In this document: positions 1-14,582 of the stretch, piece by piece
How the letters are laid out: each line of letters opens with the position of its first letter
Position numbering within the stretch: the first letter of the stretch is position 1
Virus record (IMG/VR): IMGVR_UViG_3300025864_000022
Location: 1 to 47,403 of that record
Direction: 5' to 3' (one strand)
DNA from: a virus
DNA length: 47,403 bases
The notes under the pieces: model-generated
The model's database searches: none
Seen by the model: only the letters and a program-made list of their open reading frames with translations
Told to the model about the DNA's origin: nothing
Program-made: the position numbers and the translations under genes

Positions 1-3000
1 CTTCATCCTCATATCCCTTGTATTTAGGATCAATTTGAGATTCCATTGCTCCCATTTCTAATCCATTTTGGTATTCTAAGAACTTATTAGGTAGTCCTAT
101 AGGATTTTCTATTAGATTGTATTCAACACCATATCCATCATCTAATAATTCAGCCTTTCCAATAGATTGATAATAGTATTCTACCCCATTCAATTTTTTC
201 ATGATTATAGGGAAATTAACTCCATCTCGAACCATTACTTGACTATTTCTAGAATTATCTGTTGGCACTTGAATTTGAATTACTTCATTCAATGCTTTAT
301 CTTCATCCATAAATACACTATCATCAACTTCATTCACTTCAGGAACAAACTTTCTCACATTTCTATGATTCACTAAGAATTGATTTATAAATCCTCTATA
401 AGCATCTTCTTTAGTAAACATTAGATTTAGTTTAATCAATGTCTTTCTATATCCTGGAATTGCTAATCTAACACTTACAGGAGCTAAATGGATAAAACTA
501 GTTGGACCAAATGCAAATCCATTTCTAAAGGAACTGTATGCAAATAAATCCATAGCTAATTTCTTAGCCTCATCTCCCATAGAAAGTAATGAATCCCAAT
601 CTCTTGTTATTGTATCTTTCTAATTAGGTGATATAGAACCCACATTGTTAAATACTATAATCTTTTGACCTTTTCCTTTATCATCAGTTATAACTGTTAA
701 ACCTTTTATTAAATCCAATTCACCGATTTCTTTGTTAGATTTTTTAATTCGCTCAAATTCATCAGGGAATTCATTTATGTAATGATTTCTTTTTGCTTGA
801 GCCTATAGAGGATCTTTTCCCCCAAAGAACTCTAATTCAGACATTATATACACACTTAAATCATTGTAAATCTGTTTAACCTGTTTAGAAGTAAGACTGC
901 CTTTTGAAAATTTAAATCGTTTGGTTAAATCTTTTATCTAATTGACTACATATTTATAGGATTCCTATGCATATGGATAATATTGACTTAAAAGTAATTC
1001 TGAAGTTTCCAATCCAAGAGTATAATTAGCTTGAACTAATGGAATAATACTACTGTTGATTGCACTTCTTAATTCTGAAATGTTTTCTCTTTTAGCCATT
1101 TTCTTATTTTTCAACAATCCAACCTTAATAAATTGTGCTCCAGTAAAAGGAAAATCTGCTTGTTCAGCTTCTTTCATTAAATCTTCTACATCATCTCTTT
1201 TTAAATTTGTATCTGCATCATGAGGTCCAGTAGAACCACCAGAGGTATCACCTCTCATAGCAGATACAATTCTAGCTAATAAATTACTCTATTTAAATGC
1301 GGGTTTAAACATATTTGTAATCTTCTGTTGGAATACAAAATACTCTTTTTTCTCTGCATCTGTTAACTCACTCATATTCTTTCCATATACAATTGCTCTA
1401 GCCATTTCATGTTGAGACAAATCTGAATTTTTGTAATCCTTTTCTGAATCTGTGTATTTAGTTGTGCCAAAGAATTCTTCTATTGTTTTCTTAACAATAT
1501 CATTTTTACTCGTCCCACTATCACTCCACAATTCATAATTCTCAGTCATCTAAATCACAATTGGCTATGATAAAAATAAACCCATTGTCCCATGTGTATG
1601 TCCTTGTCTAAGTAAAAAACATGCTAAATCTGCAGTAAAACTATTCAAATTCAAATCACTCAATACAGGGTCTTTTACAGCATCTACAGCAGCAGATACA
1701 GGTTCAGAAGTATTTCTACTAATGTATTGTTTATGAGCATTTAACATCTCATGCAAACTTGTATACTACTTACCCCCCAATTTAAATTCATACCCTTTTT
1801 TGATAGCTAAATTTGTATTCTATACAAGAGCATGATTAGCATTGTGATTAGCAAATATACCAATCAAAGCAGCAGCAGTGTGATTCTATTTATGAAAATA
1901 AGTCTAAGTTGAAGGACTAAGAGGATCTAATTGCTCCTTATATTCCTCAGCTAAATCACTTAATTGTTTTAGACCAAGACTATTCAAATATTTAGTTACA
2001 TCTGCTATTTTCTTTTTATCTTTTTCAATAAAAAATCCTTTTTCTATAGCAATTGCTTCAAATTCTCTAAACTTACTTAGTTTAAGTCCATTTAAAATAT
2101 TAACAACTCTAGCTGCTTTTTTCAATCCATCAAATCCGCCTGGGTTAATCATATTCTACACCGTATCTGGATTTGTCAAAATCCCCCACATGAGGTCAAT
2201 GATTTGATTGTTTCTGGCTTTTAAACTATTAATTAATGCTGGATTTTCTAAAGCGGCTTTTTTAAATTCTTCCCAAGATTGTAAACCCCTCTCTTCAGCA
2301 ATCTATTTTACATTATCCGCATTAATATCTTTTAACTCTGTGACATATTTTATATACGTAATATAATGATTTAATGTGGGTGTTTCTTCAAATTTAACTT
2401 TCTCAATTATTTCACCAAGAAAATATTTAGATTCACCATTTTCGTCTTTTAAATCTCTACTTTCTAACCAATTTTCAAATACTTTATATTCATTACTTTC
2501 TTTATCAAGTTTATCTGCGTTTTCCTTATAAGTTAAATTTTTAATAGTTTTAAACTATTCTCTATTTTCTTTAGGATCAACTCCCATTTTCTCCATGAGT
2601 TCTGTAACAAATTTATTTCTATCGTATCTTTTAGTAGTTGAGAATTCATGAAACATTGCATACAACTTGTCTGCATCAAAGTCAGTACCAGCAATTGTGG
2701 TGATTTCTTTTGGCAACATAATTGTTCCACCTGAAAAACTAGGTAAGAATCCTTTAATGTATATAGGAAACATTGAGTATTTATGTTCAGTTGGAATTCT
2801 ATAGCCAATCAGCTTCCTCAATTCTTCTGGTAATACCTTCAATGGATCACCATTTTTGTCCTTTAAATTCTTATGAACTGCATCCACATCTAATAAACCC
2901 GTTTTTGGATCCATCAATTCTTTGAAGTACTTAGAAGAGTACCAAGGCATATATGCTTCAATATATTCAATATACTTCTCACCTTTTGCATTAGTGCCCC

Positions 3001-6000
3001 ATTTGATATTTAAATCGTCATGAACCCCCCAAGAAGTCACCTATACAAGTGAACCACCTTTAGTCTATTGTTTAGTAACTTCATTCTTAATGATTGAATG
3101 ATTCATACTCTGTGTGCGATTGTCATGAACCTAATCACTCAATGGTAATACAGGGTATCCATCTTCAGCAATTTCAAGAGCTTTAGCCATTTCTGGGTTA
3201 TATCTCTTACTGCCATTAACCTCTTTCAGTAAAGTATTTAATACAGCAACTCTGTCTGAAAATCTATCACAAACTTTATAAAATGAATCTAATAAATTCT
3301 CAACATTTAAATCATTAAAGTGTTTAAGAATCTATTTATTATCATATACTTTTCCATTGACTATGTATTCTACACCTTCTTTTAAATCTCCTACAGCAAG
3401 TTTCTTAATCTAAGTACCAAACCCTTGATTCACATCCATGTAATGACTAGGCATAGGTTGTACAAGTGCATAATCTTCATAAGGTAGACTGTGTACTATC
3501 TGTGGATTATATCGTCCTACATTGGAGCTAATTGACTCCTATAGGTATCCTTTAATTGCTTCTTTAGTATCAAACTAATGCACATCTAATGCACCCTATC
3601 CACCTACTTTTACAGCAGTAGAGAACTACACTACATCTATTTGATTCTCTTCCATGAATTCCTCAATAGCACTCAACTAAGGAGACTTCTTCAATATATT
3701 AGAGAAGATTAATAGGAATTCTGCATTCTTATTTTGAATAGGTGTTCTAATCAATTGCTCCTATTTAATCCCACGAGCCTCATCTACAACCAATCCTTGA
3801 TTAGCTACTTGAGTATACATAAATGGTTTTTTGGGTTGCCAAATTACATTGAAATCTTCAACTTCAAATTTGACATCCTCACCTCTTTGCATTGCTTTTA
3901 ACTTGTTAAAAACTGGATCCATTGTTTTTGCATCCCATTGACCAGACATATCCATAATTGCTCTATAAGAGGATAAACTCCTATATGCTTGAGCATCAGT
4001 TACTTCTACTTGACCCTCACCCTTTTCGTTGGTGCTATACTTACTCAAAATATAATCTCTATCTTTTGCAGTCATTGTGCCTTTTTTGACAAATGCATCA
4101 AGGGCTTCTTTAATATCTCCTAGAGTATTTGAAACTGATTTAAAATCCTTTAGAAATATTGTATTCTCAACAGTTCTACCATGTTCTGACTAGGTATCTA
4201 ATCTCAATCCAGGAGTATGAATCTGTTTCATACGTTTCTATACCTCTCCTAGATCCTTGTAATAAGCTAAATCAGTAGTAGTGATTTGAAGCATTTGTGA
4301 CTAAGCAAATCGCTGATTCCAGAAGTAATTCCTCAATTCTGTTTCAGCTTTTTCTCTAGTGCTTAAATTCTATAGATGTTTTAATGTGTTGCCATCTTTA
4401 GTCTTTTCAAACAATCCAATCTTTTCATACTTCTTTTTCTCTGTTTCATATAGAGCATCTGTTTCCTATTTGATAATTTCCTTCAAAGTTGTTTTGAATT
4501 CTTCCATAGTCCCAGGCATATCCTCACCCATTAACTTCTCATCAAATAGTTTGATGTAATTGTTTAAGAATGGGAGGAATTGGAATTTTAATCCATTCTT
4601 TTCAAAATTATCTATAGGAGCAATCCATCCTTTAGCAATTTGATTCTATCTATTCCTAACTATCTTAATCCTATCATACTCCTACATAGCTACTTCATAG
4701 AATCCATCTAAAAGAGTATTTTCCCAATTAGCACTTGTCTAATCGGTGTATTTATGGAATTTCATAAATTCTGCAGAAGGGGCATCAGCTAAGATAAACA
4801 TTGGATACCAAGCTACCTTATTATATGTATCTGAGTAATACTCATTAATCATCATTAATGTATGATCTAATGGACTCAATTTAGAGTATTCCTTTTTATT
4901 GTAATTCAACACTACTTTGTGTCTAATTAATTCTCTCGATTTAGCATCTGTAGCCAAATCTCTAATCCATGAGTTTCTATATTGTCCACCAGACTAGAAC
5001 CAATTGTATTGACCATATTCCTTTTGGTAGAATGCCTACAATTCTTCATCTGTGTATTCAGTTCCCTTCAACTTATTCATTAAATCTAACATATAGGAAG
5101 GTGCTGTATAGGAGTAATAGCTTTTCTAATTCTCATACACAGAACTCTTCATCAGTTGTGTCATTGACCTTTTCAGAATTTCAGCAATCCCTTTATAGTC
5201 GTTTTCATATGCATTGATGAAGTCTAGGTGAGTTGCTTTATTGTCGCTTAATTTAGTAACAATTCGTACTAACTTGTCTAACATTTTTGGGAACATATGA
5301 CTCATTGGTACATTAGCTCCAGGAATAGTAGTCTGTTTAGGCAGATACTAAAGTGCTTCTAATAAAGCAGTTATGTTTGTATCAACTCCTATAGAGCCTA
5401 ATACGTCTTTAATTTTACCAATGTTGTCGTTTACATAAGCGGTAATTTCTTCAATGGATTTACCTCTAATGTCATCAACCATTCCCTCTATTTTGGGCTA
5501 GTCATCTGTTTTTTTCTATCCTACAAGAGTAAGTTTGACTATTGCAAGATTACCTCTATCAATATTCCCTGCTTCATCATATACAGAATTGAATGATAAA
5601 GCCGTTTTACTTTCCATAATAGCTCTCCATTCATCTAAAAAGTATCTAACCTCATCGGGTTTATTCAACTCTTTAGTCATATATGTATAAGATCCATCAG
5701 CCATTTTCTTGCGTATCTGTGTCCAATAAGACATAAATACTTTTCTAAAATCCTGATAGAACATGCTGTGTAATTTCTAATCCTTACTTACAGCATCGAC
5801 AATGCTATTAACCCAAGGTTTATTTACAGCCAATCTGCTAAGTATAGGTAGCATCTGATTTGATTTAGTCATTCCACTCAATTGTTCAATTAGAACTCCA
5901 TGAGCGACTTCACTATCCAAATAGATAGGCATATCTAAATCATCTAGTGATTCTTTTCCTCTAAAATCCAATTTAGGAATTTCCATTAGAATCTTCCTAG

Positions 6001-6904
6001 TCTATTGGCTAAGTGCTTGTGTAGGATTGATGTGCTTCTATTTAACCATCCATCCATCCTTGACCTATTCCTCTTCATTATCCTATACAACTCCTTCACT
6101 ATCCTATAGGAGTGATTCTGGTACATCTTCAGTTACATCTCCTTCATAGACAGCTACTTTACCATCCATGTATTTAACATCCACATCTTCATGGTCTGCT
6201 AAGAGTCGAGGGGTTTCTTTGATTAATAAGTCAAAGTTGTCTACAATCTTCTCAAATTCAGTTCGTTGATAGTCTGTGAATGTATCAGCATCTTTACTCC
6301 ATTCAGTTAAATCCTCTTTTACTAAATCGTATATACCTTTAACCCCAACTTCCATGATAATTTCTTGTCTGGTAGAATTGGGTCTAATGTCTTTTTGAAT
6401 GTCACTAACGTATCTACTGAATTCCCTAGCTACTAAATTAACTCGATTAACCCTCATTTCAGGTCTATAGAGTTTGTCTAGTGGATTTGAAATGGTAATT
6501 TCTTTTATGTTGAATATGTCTTTGGCGATTTGTTCAATCTATTTAGTCTCTGCTTCAGTTTCTTCTACAGGAATGAATTTAATATCTTCATTCTCATTAT
6601 TCACTACTGAATACATTCCAGAACCATTGCCTTCATAATTTTCAATGAATATATGAGTACCTGTTTTAATTCCTAAATCCTCAATTTCTAAAGCGGCTTC
6701 TTGTTCAGTTTTAAATTTAATCTATTCGTCTACATTAGCCATCCCTAAATAATCCTTGAATTCTTCTTCTACAGGAAAATGCTCCTCACTAAATAAATCC
6801 ATCTAAGTTCCTATTTTAGCAGCAGCTACAACAGGATTTAGTCCTGTTGCTTTTGCTAACTTCATCACATCTCCACTTTTGGAGTATAAACAATTTTTTG
6901 CCAT
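1..6904 (-). CDS. Giant virion RNA polymerase (crAss-type, two-barrel), 3' end beyond window
   Basis: At least 2,301 codons, open at the left edge, so the C-terminus is missing. The frame runs unbroken from the ATG at 6904 once TAG is read as Gln. Around residues 1385-1415 it has a segment like the RNAP beta-prime active site: an RIPTEHKYSM stretch (compare RQPSLH in cellular enzymes), then AGTDFDADKLY with the triad D1408, D1410 and D1412 (genomic about 2670-2683). This is the metal-binding DxDxD signature of double-psi beta-barrel polymerases; crAss-like phage phi14:2 gp66, a virion RNAP injected to transcribe early genes, has the equivalent DFDID. The first ~1,300 residues show no domain I recognise and may serve packaging or translocation. 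It is last in the virion operon, 9 bases after the 1,965-residue cargo gene. Function is strongly supported by the motif and position; the exact domain limits are not. Confidence 0.88.
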
Positions 6905-6913
6905 AATTAATTA

Positions 6914-9900
6914 TTAAGCATTTAAGCATTCTATTTCATGTTCCTTTTCTTCTTGAGTTAAAGCATCAAATGTTTCAGGAGTAAATCCTTTAGTCATTAG
7001 AGGACCTTTTAAATTACTTTCAAGAGTTGCAAAGTTAGGTATTTTTTTCGACAATTCCTAATTTTTTGGAGCATTTGTTTGACTATTTTTGAAATCAGTT
7101 GATTTTTCACCATAACTCCCTGCTAAATTTGGATCTCGTTTCACTTTAAATGGTGAAGAAGAGGTGGTGGAGGTGCTTTTAGATGTTGAATTTTTAGGAA
7201 TAAGAGATTCTATTTTAGAATCATATGTTAATTTAATTCCTATCAAAGCATTCACTTTACTAATATGACCAATTTCATTATAAACAATTTGAAAAGGCAA
7301 TATTCCTAAACTTTTAACCTCTAAACCATATTGATTATATATTAAATTTGCATATGCAGATAATTGATTTGTATGATTCTAACGTTTTGTCAATTTACCT
7401 TTATATGAATCATCATATTTAGAAAAATCTTTTGCTGTTTTAACATCATATATATGTAAATTACCTTCTTTATCTATTGATAAAATATCCAATTCTCCCG
7501 CAATTTTAAGTTTATCATCAAATACAACTATATTATTTGCTAAGAATTTTTCATGTTTTATATTAATCTATTCTTTAATTTCCTATAATTTAGTTATAAT
7601 TGCATTAAAAGCTTCTTTATTTATTCCTTCTGGTTGAGTTATTTTATTATTATTAAAGAAATCTCTTACAATTTCATCTACTTTTGATCCTGCTGTTCTT
7701 GCATTTTCATATTTAGAAGAATCTCCATCGAAATCATTAGGAATAACATTTGTTACTCTATCATAATTTTCACCATCAATTATATAATATTTAGAATCTT
7801 TAGTTTTACCTTGTAATTTTAATTGATTTTGCTCAATTCTTTTTATAAGATCTTTAACCTAAACAGAATCTTCTACTTTATAAGTCATTGTAGTTACATT
7901 AAATATTGATCCCTCTTGAACTTTCCATTCGTCTTTACTAACTTTATGATTCTATTCAAAATCAGGACCAAATTTACCATTTACTCCATCTTTAATGTAT
8001 GCTAAGTCAAGTATTGGTCTTGTCAGAATCTCCTTTGTAATCACTTTACCATCCTCATCAGTTACAACCCCATTGTCTACAAAATATTTAGTTCCTAATC
8101 TATTCACTTCAGTCCCCTTAACTACACTTTCAGTTGCAACTACAGGATTTACTTTAGGAAGAGTTGGTACTACCAATTTAATTCCCTTCTTAGTCTCACC
8201 TTCAGATGGTGCTACGAAGTCAATAGGAGTTCCCTAAGCATCTTTACCCTACATATAGAACCATACACTCTATGGACCTGATTTAGTCATAGCAGTCTTT
8301 AAAATGTTACTATTGTAAAGCATCTCATTGTATCCAGAAGTATTAATCTTAGATGCATCTACATTGAACAGAATGTCATTCTTGTATAAGGACTCATAAA
8401 TCTGATCCTTTATAGATTCAATATCATTCTTTTTTAGTTGTTTACCTGTGAATTTATCACCCTCTAAATTACCTTTAGTATTTGGGTTGGTATCTTTTTC
8501 AGTTAACCAAATCTTATCTACACCTGTTTCCTTATAGATTCCATCAGCACCTAACTCTTCTTTTCTAATGATTAGAGTAGATTTGTCTTTGCTTAATTCA
8601 ATATGAATTGCCTATTTATTTGAACTAATTGCCTATCCGTCTTTATCATTTTTGCTTTCGCCTAAAAATAAAGCACTAGATAACTCCATATATCCCTTAG
8701 TTACATCTTCAGGTTGAGTTGCATTAGCTAATGTATCTACCCCTTTTTCAATTTGATGAAACAGTGGATTAGCCTATGTAGTTACATCTGCTCTATCGAA
8801 TTCCTTCTTATTGAATGTCTTAACAGTCATTGGTACAGATGCATACTTCCCATCCCCTAATTTCTCATGCATATAAACCATTCCAGGTTTATTTGGGGGA
8901 GTTATTTGATTTACAGGAATGGTTGGGTGGTTATAGAAGAAGTCTAATCCTTTAGAAGCAATAGAGAATACTAAATTAGTTTTATCTACTCCTTTTTGAG
9001 GATCATTTAAATTTGTATCATTTCCTCTATCCTATTCAACATATCCGCCATTGATCTAAGCAATCTTAGTTGTTTCACTTATTTTACCAGTTTCAGCATA
9101 TTCCTTTTCAATCCTATCTCTAAGTTCCTATAGACCCGCAAAATCTTTTACTTTTTTACCACCATGAATACTCCCAATAACTTGATTATCAGGGCCATGA
9201 GTGATGAATATTGCATCCTTAAAAGGAGTTACTTTACTTCTGAATTCAGGATCAATCATGAATCCAACAGTATCATCCTTTTTTACATTTCCTTTATTTA
9301 AATAATCCCAAGTACCCTTTTTGGTAAAGTGGTCATATATAGGAGTTTGATGCTCAAACACATCTTTCTATTTGATAAAATTACCCTTCCTCTTTTCATT
9401 AACTTCAAATTCAGGAATCTCATTGTATAAGTATTCCTTCTGTTTACCACTTGTGGGTGCTTCAGGAGTTGGAGTTGGTGTGACGGGTACGGTTGGTGTT
9501 GAAATAATCTTACCTTCGTTAGTCTATTGAGATGTAGGAGTTAAATCTTTTCCTGGAGTTGATTCAGGAGTGGTTTCAGTTTTAACAAAACCTTCATTAG
9601 TCAACTTACCTTTAGGAATCAACTCTTTGTTTCCTTGTTCTATATATTCTTTACGAGCTACTGCCAATACATCTTTTAAAAGATCCATTGCTACAGTTGT
9701 TTCTCCTGGAGTTAACATTTTACCAGACGATTTGAGAATGTTTCCTTCAAATAATTCTCTAAACTTTTGTGCTGAATCAGAACTATTTATATCGAGTAAA
9801 TCCTAAGTACTGCTGATTTGTGGTATCAAATTAGTAATAACTTGATTAACCCCCTCTTTAACATCAGTAGACACTTTTGATTTCTATACTTTGTCATATA

Positions 9901-12811
9901 AGTTGAGTACACTTTTGCTCAAATCCTTATGCTATATAGCAAATTGATTTCCAGCAGCAACCATTTGACTATTGAATTCTCTAGCATCTTCTTCCTTACC
10001 TTCAGGAAAAGTTGTGTTTAAGAAGTTCTTATACTCTTCATAAGTAGTCAACTTATCAACTACATCCTTTTTATCTTTGATTTCTGCATTGTCAACTTTA
10101 ACCTATTCTTTTTTAGATTCAGCTACTACTTTCTTTTGGTCCTATTTAAGGCGTTCAGGGTTAGCGATGTATCCATTATATCTCTATAGGAATGACATTC
10201 TAGCAATAGATAATCTCTATAGATCATTAATCTATTCAATCATCTTATCACCATCTTTTAGTTTGTTAAGATTCTATTCTAACTCTAATTTAAGTCTTTC
10301 CAATTTGGCAGTTGCTTGAGGTAAACCTCTATTGTCTGTTTTATTATCTAACTACAACTCCTAATTGATTACTCTACCAGCAGATGTCTAAGTTACACGT
10401 TCTTGTCTATTCTTTTTTACTTCTGCAGCTCTAATGACTTTAGCCTATAACTTAGACCCTTCATCCTATAGAGCAGCTAATAGATCTCCAGGAGATTGAT
10501 TTAGAACCTCATCAATAGGAGATTCTATTTCATCTGCATCAATGTATGTTCCACCATTCAATTGCTTTACAATAGGTGCTAAACTCTTTTTTAACTCTCC
10601 ATGAACTTGATGAAACCTATCTTCCCAATTGTCTACTTTGCTAAGCATCCACACGAGTTCAGATAAATCATCTCCTTTAAATGTATCACCAGATTTAACT
10701 GCCAAATTATCAGCAATTTCTCTGTAGTTGTCTATAGCTTTTTTATTGGTTTCTCCCTATTGTTTAAGATATTCTCTTAATTCATCATCTGTTTTGTTTT
10801 GATAAGGAATTGTAGTTTTTTTATCAGACATTAAATCCTATCTAACTTTAGTAATATCTTCATCACTAAGATTAGACATGTCTACATGATCATATAAATC
10901 CTATATCTTACCAGTTTTATCAAATAATATGGCATCACTGATAAGTAGAGAATGTTCAGCATTTTTGAATTCAAATTCATCTTTAGCATCTAATGCAGTT
11001 TCTTTATCCGCATCAATACTACGTCGTCTAACATCCGCTTTACGATATTCCTAAAATTTAGGATCTTGAAATCTTTTGTTTAATTCTTCTGCTAATATTT
11101 GGTTGTCTTTATAATTCTCATTGAGCTCTCTTACTTCACCAATAGACCCATTCATTATAATGGGGTGAGTTGCTTTACCATTTTTATCAATGTGTACTTC
11201 TCCACCTCTCATAGGAATACCAAAACCTCCCATAATACCACCAACAAAACCATCTTCCCAACCAGCCATTGTACCATATTCTTGTTTAGCACCTTGACCA
11301 ATTGCATTTAACCATCCAACAGATTCCTTGTTAGCATTGGGATCAATCTAGTGTCCCATAAAACTATTTAATTCAGCACCATAGTATTGGTTAAGTGTAT
11401 TAGATATAGTTGACTAACCCATTTCCTCATATACACCTTCAGTTAAAAATGGTTTACTAATAGCCCATGCTTTTTTAAGTAGTGACGGTTTAACTGCTTC
11501 ATAACCAGTCTTAACTCCATCAACTATCTTATCTGCTATGTTTACATCTCTAGCAATATTCTTATATCCACCTGCATAACTTCTACCAAACTATACATAG
11601 TCTGATAGAGTTAATAGAGGTAAGTTAGTTAAAAAATCTCTGTTACCATATTTAGTTCTCTATTCTTCTATCTTAGCTAATCCATCAGTATATCTCTTTT
11701 CAATTCGTTGATTTAGAGCCTGTTGACCCTCTGGAGTTAAATTACCATTGTCATCAAATGCTTCTGGATTCTCTTGTGCAATCTTTTTAAATTCATCATC
11801 TTCTAATTGAGGAATAGATTGATTTAATTGATTAGTTAAATTCTAAGCAAACTAGGTTGAGTTGTTTACAGCTTCAAGTCTAGCTTCACCCATAGCTCCT
11901 GCAGTAGCACCAATTATTTTTAACTACTGATTAGCAGTTCTTAATTTCTTAGCAGCATCTAAAGCATCTTGTGCAATTGCTTTACCATCTATAGTAGCAT
12001 CTCCAGTAGCAACCATTTTTAACTTCTCAGCTAAACTCTCAGCTTTTTTACCATCCTATGCAATTACAGAATAACCTTCGTATAGTTTCCTTGCTTCACC
12101 CAGTTTCATAAGACCTTCTGCAGCACCTGCTACAACCTTACCACTCAATGCAGCACCAACCATAAATCCAGTGTTCTTTAGGAGTACATCACCAATGAAA
12201 TTAACGGTAAATACATTTTTCCACCACTCACCATTCTCTCTATTTTTAGTTTCCTATGCTGTATAGTAATTAGGTAAGAGTTTCTCTAATCCATTATTCC
12301 ATTTATTGAATCCCTAAGTAATTGGATTATCCCAACCATTAGTTATAGGATTGTCTAAAACACCCTTCCAATTGTCTCCATTTCCTGCTTCTGATACCCC
12401 TTTAATTAACCCTGCAATTGTTCCAGCAAATGTATCTGCAAAGGTTGTAGCAGCAAGTGAGGTGCCTTTAATGGCACCTGCACCTATCTTATCATACCAA
12501 GGTTGAAGTTCTGCTCTGGATTCATTTAAATTATTAACCTATTGTTCACTGGTTATACCAGAATCATATCTGCTTTCACCAACATCTAAATCTCCAATAT
12601 TTCTTTGAAAAGGTGTATTTAAAGTATCTGTACTCCTTATATTACTAAGTTGGTTTTTATTAGTAGAAACTAATCGAGTAGAATTAACAATATTATCAAG
12701 ATTGCTTTTAAAATCAGCAAGTGCTTTCTATTGCTCCAAATCTGCATTTAATCCAACTCCACTATTCTAATTTGTTTTTTCAATATTATTAATTGCTGCT
12801 GTATTACTCAT
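6914..12811 (-). CDS. Giant virion cargo protein, 1,965 aa, with a PD-(D/E)XK nuclease-like domain
   Basis: Reads as one frame with many TAG codons and stops at TAA TAA. The N-terminal third has several small-residue hydrophobic stretches, for example GTSLAATTFADTFAGTIAGL and TGFMVGAALSGKVVAGAA, of the kind seen in ejected phage proteins that meet membranes. The middle (about residues 600-1000) is highly charged and coiled-coil-like, followed by a Thr/Pro-rich linker (PTVPVTPTPTPEAPT). Near the C-terminus lies a RecB/Cas4-like nuclease pattern: a helix AGSKVDEIVRDFF, then GELDIL with D1775, then HIYDVKTAK with D1789 and K1791, then a QLSAYANLIY helix. Lying between the smaller cargo genes and the RNA polymerase, it is probably packaged and ejected with the polymerase. 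The nuclease activity is inferred from motif spacing only; it could be a structural relic. Confidence 0.8.
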
Positions 12812-12817
12812 TTTTAA

Positions 12818-14581
12818 TTATTGTTTTAAATCTGAACTACTATCGTCTGTCTTAGGAAAATTCCTAAGTAATTCACCGAAGTGTAGATTCATATTTTGTG
12901 CTACTTTAGTATATTGCTGAGAGGCATAATCAAATTGATTTGACTCAAGTATATTATTTGTAACAGGATTTATTTTCTTTAGGACAGATAAGTTTGAATT
13001 TATATTACCACTTGGATCAATAACATTGACATCAAATGCATATTTGTCTCCATTCTTAACAAATTCATATGTATCATTATCTGTGTTATGTACTATAGTA
13101 GGTACTCCTTTTGTTTTATCAAACATCTTATCCATATCTCCTTGACTAATTGTACTTTTAGATAAACCACCACTTCCATTTACTTTCCAAATACCTGTGT
13201 TTCCATTAGCTCCGTAGTAAGAATTAAATCTATCTTTAATTTTAGTAAAAGCAACATCGTTGTCTTTTAGTTCAAATTGATAATTATTTCTTACAAAAGC
13301 CGTACTCTATTCTGCATTATGTACTTTTGATGCCAAATCCTATATAGAATTAACACCATATTTTTGCATTAACCCTTTTAATTCTTGTTGATTCTGTTGA
13401 GCTATTTTATTAGTAGGAACAGTTGTATCATTCAATCTATCAGTTTTATGTTGCTCCCATTTTTGTGTTCTACCAGCAAGGGTAGGATCATCCTAGCCAT
13501 ATGCTGAAGGAGACTTCTATGCCCAATCCTACATAAATTTAGTTCTTTCATCCATCTTATATTTTTTAGTACTATCTATATTTGTATTTAAAAAGTCAGG
13601 ATTACCTAATACTTTATTCAAGAAATCTCTTTCTTTTGTTACACCTGTTCTATCTACAGTAGGATCTATACCTGTTTTAGGTATGGGAATATAAGGTAAA
13701 TCTATTGGAGAAGGAGCATGTAAAGCATTTATTTGAGCTTGCTTATATTTATATTCCATCTATTTTAATGGATCCATGTAATTTTCATTTCGTTGTACTT
13801 CATTTCTGGTATCTCCAACACCTGCATACAATCCTTGAATCACATCACTTCTTAATTGGCCTTTATCAACATTATCCCATTTGTTAGAAGCAGAAGCAGT
13901 CATAGCCTATTGAATTAGGTTCTCTACTCTAGTAGTAGATTTACCATTAGCAGCATCTATAAGTTCCTTTTGTGTTAGTCCCATAGAAGTCTTACGTTCC
14001 ATTAATTGACCACCTGCAGTAGTTTCCCACTTACTAGATCCATTTTCCTATTTAGCGAATGACTAAGTCATTTTTGCAGAATTAGCAATACGACTTGCCT
14101 ATGTTTCATATTGTGGAGCAATATTTGGATTCTTCATGATTTCATCTAAAGACATATTCTATAGATTAGATATATTTGAATACAATGCAGAACCACTTAG
14201 AGTAGCCTATTGACGCATCTTCTTATCTTCATCCATTAATTGTTTCCTCTATGCATAAGCCTATTCAATAGGTACAATCTCTTGACCATACCTTTGTTTA
14301 AGCTATGAGAGTTGTTGTCTATTAGTTGCATTCAATCCCTCTTTACTTAGTTGAGCAGATTGTGCATTTACATCATTTGCATATTTCTCATAAGCAGCAT
14401 GAGCAATTGGATCTGTATTGTTATTAGTTAATCCTTCCCAAATACTAGATTTATTTGCTAAATCGTCTAAACCCATTTCCTACTCTTTGTAGGCTTGACC
14501 ATACATCATATAAGGTCTAAGCATTTCTTCAAAGGAGTACGGTTTAAATTTAGCACCTATTGTTAGATAATTTGCTGCCAT
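12818..14581 (-). CDS. Virion cargo-like protein, 587 aa
   Basis: Begins MAANYLTIGAKFKPYSFEEM and ends in TAA, six bases before the next ATG. It is largely polar and predicted helical, rich in Gln (many TAG codons), Asn and Lys, with no membrane segment or enzyme motif that I recognise. N-terminal sequences of the form 'YLTIGAKFKPYSFEEMLxPL' sit in crAss-like proteins placed between the muzzle-like and RNA polymerase genes, and I take this as the same family. In crAss001-type virions proteins from this segment are packaged inside the head. Its assignment as cargo is from position and composition. Under the standard code only two fragments of it would be annotated. Confidence 0.72.
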
Positions 14582-14582
14582 A

